A stretch of 64,000 nucleotides of DNA from a bacterium (lineage in GTDB: Bacteria > Bacillota > Clostridia > Lachnospirales > Lachnospiraceae): positions 584,876 through 648,875 of the forward strand of contig JAMPFT010000001.1 in NCBI GenBank assembly GCA_023664305.1, written 5' to 3'. Positions within the stretch are counted from its first letter, which is position 1, and each line of letters opens with the position of its first letter. The notes beneath the pieces are model-generated. The model searched no databases. It saw nothing but the letters and a program-made list of their open reading frames with translations, and was not told the DNA's origin. Of this stretch, positions 61,846 through 64,000 are shown piece after piece. Position numbers and translations under genes: made by a program.

Positions 61846-62688
61846 CTATCTTGCTTTCCCGTCCGCCCCCGTCAGACAGATCTTTCTGACCGCCAGCTCC
61901 TTTACCGCCTCGATGGGACGCTTCATAAACAGGTCGATTGCAATACTCCTGTCGGGCGATTTCAGGATTTCCTCCGTGCCGTCGGCAAAGGCGCAGCACA
62001 CATCCGTTCCGATGTTCATTTTGCGGATCCCCGCCCGAATCGCTTCCTTTACCTGATGATCCGGAATCCCGGAGCCCCCGTGGAGCACCAGCGGGATTCC
62101 CCCCGCAGCCTCCCGGATTCTGCCGACCCGTTCCAGATCCAGCTTCGGTTCCTTTTTGTAATGTCCGTGGGCGTTCCCGATCAACACGGCCAGACATGTC
62201 ACCCCGGTCTGTTTTACAAAGGCCGCGGCCTCCTCAGGATCCGTGTATTCCTCCATCGTATCGTCGTTTACGCTTCCGATATGGCCCAGCTCCCCTTCCA
62301 CGCCGACTCCTACGCAGCCGCACAGCTTCACGGCGTCGGCGGTAAGCTGTGCGTTTTCGGCAAAGGGACGGACGGAGCCGTCCAGCATGATACCGGTTGC
62401 TCCCCATCGCAGCGCCCGCATGACTTCCGTTTGCGAGGCTCCGTGATCCAGGTGAAAGCAGACCGGCACGGAGGCCTTTCTCGCCGCGGCGACGATGACC
62501 GGCGCCAGATAATATCCGCACTCTTCATTGATCAGTCTGGGATACACCTGGAGGATAACCGGCGCTCTTTGCTCCTCCGCCGCCTTCACCACGCCCATCA
62601 CGGTCTCCATGTTATACACATTGAAAGCGGGAATGCAAAATCCGCCCTCCTCCGCCAAAGCAATTATTTCCTGCAGCCGAACTAACAT
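61846..62688 (-). CDS. Class II fructose-bisphosphate aldolase family protein
   Basis: 280 residues. Metal-binding motifs: VCFHLDHGASQTEVMRAL (His and catalytic Asp), VEGELGHIGSVND, NAHGHYKKEP, VLHGGSGIPDHQVKEAI and MNIGTD. Family members cleave fructose-, tagatose- or 5-dehydro-2-deoxygluconate-type phosphates; IolJ belongs here. It could serve either this operon or the iol operon, which has no aldolase of its own. It overlaps the GH3 gene by seven bases. Confidence 0.93.
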   Translation of the reverse strand: MLVRLQEIIALAEEGGFCIPAFNVYNMETVMGVVKAAEEQRAPVILQVYPRLINEECGYYLAPVIVAAARKASVPVCFHLDHGASQTEVMRALRWGATGIMLDGSVRPFAENAQLTADAVKLCGCVGVGVEGELGHIGSVNDDTMEEYTDPEEAAAFVKQTGVTCLAVLIGNAHGHYKKEPKLDLERVGRIREAAGGIPLVLHGGSGIPDHQVKEAIRAGIRKMNIGTDVCCAFADGTEEILKSPDRSIAIDLFMKRPIEAVKELAVRKICLTGADGKAR

Positions 62689-64000
62689 GACTCTTTCTCC
62701 TCCTCCGCTTCCGTTTCCACTTCCGCCCGCAGCGGCAGATTCGGATTGGAACCGGCCAAAATCGTAACCTTTGCCGCTTCCACCTCATACTTTTCCTTTT
62801 GCGAGTAAATCCTTAATTCGTCAAACCCGAGCTTAAATTCCACCTTTTTGGTTTCATGGGGCCTGAATTTAAGCTTTCGGTATCCCTTCAGCTCCAGCGT
62901 CCTTCGCCGGACGGTGTTGCCGCTTCCCTTTATGTACAGCTGTACCGTTTCCATGCCCTCTACCGGGGAAACGTTGCTCACCGTCACCGTTACCAGAAAT
63001 CTGTTCTTCGCCTGCTTTTCCACGCAGATATCGTCGTATTCGAATTTGGAATAGGACAGTCCGTAGCCGAAGGGATACAGCACCTTCTTCTCTACATCCT
63101 GATAGTTGTAGCTGTGATCGTCCTCGATCACACCGTCTTTGCGGACGCCGATCCGGTTATAGTAGACAGGCAGACAGCCCGCGGACGTCGGGATCGAGAC
63201 AGACAGCCTGCCCGAAGGATTTACCTTTCCCGTCAGGATATCGAACAGGGCATCGGCTCCCTGCTGGCCCGAGTACCACACCGCGAGCAGCGCGTCGGAA
63301 AGCCGGTCGGCCTCGTTGAGGATATAAGGGCGTCCCGCGACCAGAACCGCGATGACCGGCTTCCCCGTCTCCTTCAGCTTTCTCAAAAACTCCTCCTGAT
63401 TTCCGGGAAGCCTTAAATCCGCCACGTCAACGCCCTCGCCGCAGTCCACATAGCTGTCTGAGGATACCATGCCGCCGCTCTTTTTGTCGTAAACCGCTTT
63501 CCCTACAAAGCCGGAGGAATTTCCGCCGACGGTAACGATTGCCACATCGCAGTCTTTGTACAGCGCAAGCGCGTGCCCGAAATCCTCCGTGCTTCCCTCA
63601 AAATCCCAGCCTGCCGAATAACTGCACGCCGCAAAGCCCTCCTCGAACCGCTGTCTTATGCTTCGGTTTTCCTGCTCGGAGCGAAACGCGGTATAGGAGC
63701 CCAGCTGATAGTAAACGCTTGTGGCGTGAACGCCGAAAAGGGCTACCCTGGTCTCCGCCTTCAGGGGAAGAATCCCGTTGTTTTTCAACAACACCGCCGA
63801 CTGCGCGGACGCCTCGTAGGAAAGCTTCTTTTGCTCGCCGGAGGCCAGATATTCCTGCAGGCCGTTGTCCTCCTCCAGATAGGGATGATCGAAAAGCCCC
63901 AGCTCAAGCTTCTTCTCCAGGATTCTCAAAACGGCCCTGTCAACATACCGCTCCTCGATGATTCCGTTTTCCACCGCCCCCACGAGGCTTTCATAAACCC
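62682..64000 (-). CDS. GH3 beta-glycosidase, C-terminal part (5' end outside window)
   Basis: The frame is open to the window edge, so only the C-terminal ~440 residues are visible. Present are the end of the catalytic barrel, the GH3_C domain (QSAVLLKNNGILPLK, PVIAVLVAGRPY, ADALFDILTGKVNPSGRLSVSIP) and the fibronectin-III-like domain (PFGYGLSYSKFEY, EGMETVQLYIKG). GH3 enzymes remove beta-linked glucose or xylose. The nucleophile Asp lies upstream of the visible part. It is the first visible gene of the nine-gene operon and probably starts the pathway by freeing a sugar or cyclitol. Confidence 0.93.
   Translation of the reverse strand, partial: VYESLVGAVENGIIEERYVDRAVLRILEKKLELGLFDHPYLEEDNGLQEYLASGEQKKLSYEASAQSAVLLKNNGILPLKAETRVALFGVHATSVYYQLGSYTAFRSEQENRSIRQRFEEGFAACSYSAGWDFEGSTEDFGHALALYKDCDVAIVTVGGNSSGFVGKAVYDKKSGGMVSSDSYVDCGEGVDVADLRLPGNQEEFLRKLKETGKPVIAVLVAGRPYILNEADRLSDALLAVWYSGQQGADALFDILTGKVNPSGRLSVSIPTSAGCLPVYYNRIGVRKDGVIEDDHSYNYQDVEKKVLYPFGYGLSYSKFEYDDICVEKQAKNRFLVTVTVSNVSPVEGMETVQLYIKGSGNTVRRRTLELKGYRKLKFRPHETKKVEFKLGFDELRIYSQKEKYEVEAAKVTILAGSNPNLPLRAEVETEAEEEKESC

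Overview
The window looks like a chromosomal segment of a fermentative, gut-type Firmicute, most likely a Lachnospiraceae / clostridial cluster XIVa member. This is inferred from the trigger factor-clpP-clpX-engB core block, purine-rich ribosome binding sites, moderately high G+C, many single-operon glycoside hydrolases each paired with an AraC regulator or ABC importer, a yybP-ykoY-type Mn riboswitch before mntP, and a CcpA cre site. No rRNA, tRNA or CRISPR array was seen.

Layout. 0-6.4 kb: a nuclease/transposase-family gene cut by the window edge, an orphan DUF4340 gene butted against a response-regulator fragment, a histidine kinase with a repeat-expanded ATP lid, a GH43 enzyme, and a membrane-anchored EIIA-like protein lacking both usual histidines. 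6.5-7.0 kb: a cold-shock gene with a terminator-like leader hairpin. 7.1-16.1 kb (minus strand): a myo-inositol operon iolC-iolB-iolD-iolE-iolG plus an iron alcohol dehydrogenase, interspersed with two GNAT genes, a DUF4303-like gene and an antitoxin remnant. 16.3-22.5 kb: accessory genes in one orientation, partly AT-rich (membrane protein, deleted YhcG nuclease, methyltransferase, DUF2625, nucleotidyltransferase, two unknowns, PIN toxin pair). 22.6-38.6 kb: a glycan locus with a polysaccharide-lyase-like protein, GH38 mannosidase, a HAD-GH105 fusion, AraC, and a divergent five-gene ABC importer. 38.6-41.1 kb: riboswitch-mntP and a second GH105 gene under a cre site. 41-47.1 kb: ABC exporter, TraX-family protein, orphan response regulator, ECF sigma/anti-sigma pair. 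47.3-52.8 kb: AI-2E permease, engB, clpX, clpP, tig. 53.0-64.0 kb: a nine-gene minus-strand operon (GH3, class II aldolase, fucose-isomerase-like protein, GlcD/GlcF-like dehydrogenase, PfkB and FGGY kinases, an EtfB-EtfA fusion, a second IolB).

The 53-64 kb operon reads as a self-contained catabolic route. A GH3 enzyme would release a sugar or cyclitol, an Etf-coupled flavin dehydrogenase would oxidise a hydroxy acid or polyol, isomerases and two kinases would prepare a phosphorylated intermediate, and an aldolase would cleave it. I do not recognise this exact combination as a described pathway.

The most unusual cross-cutting signal is repeat biology. At least five proteins of unrelated families (nuclease, histidine kinase, IolC, GH38 twice, ABC ATPase) carry in-frame tandem or low-complexity insertions, with units in multiples of 3 bp wherever they are countable. 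The non-coding DNA carries a three-copy ~210 bp array of long palindromes, a 62 bp tandem repeat, and an ~80 bp dispersed repeat with three copies, two of them directly before start codons.
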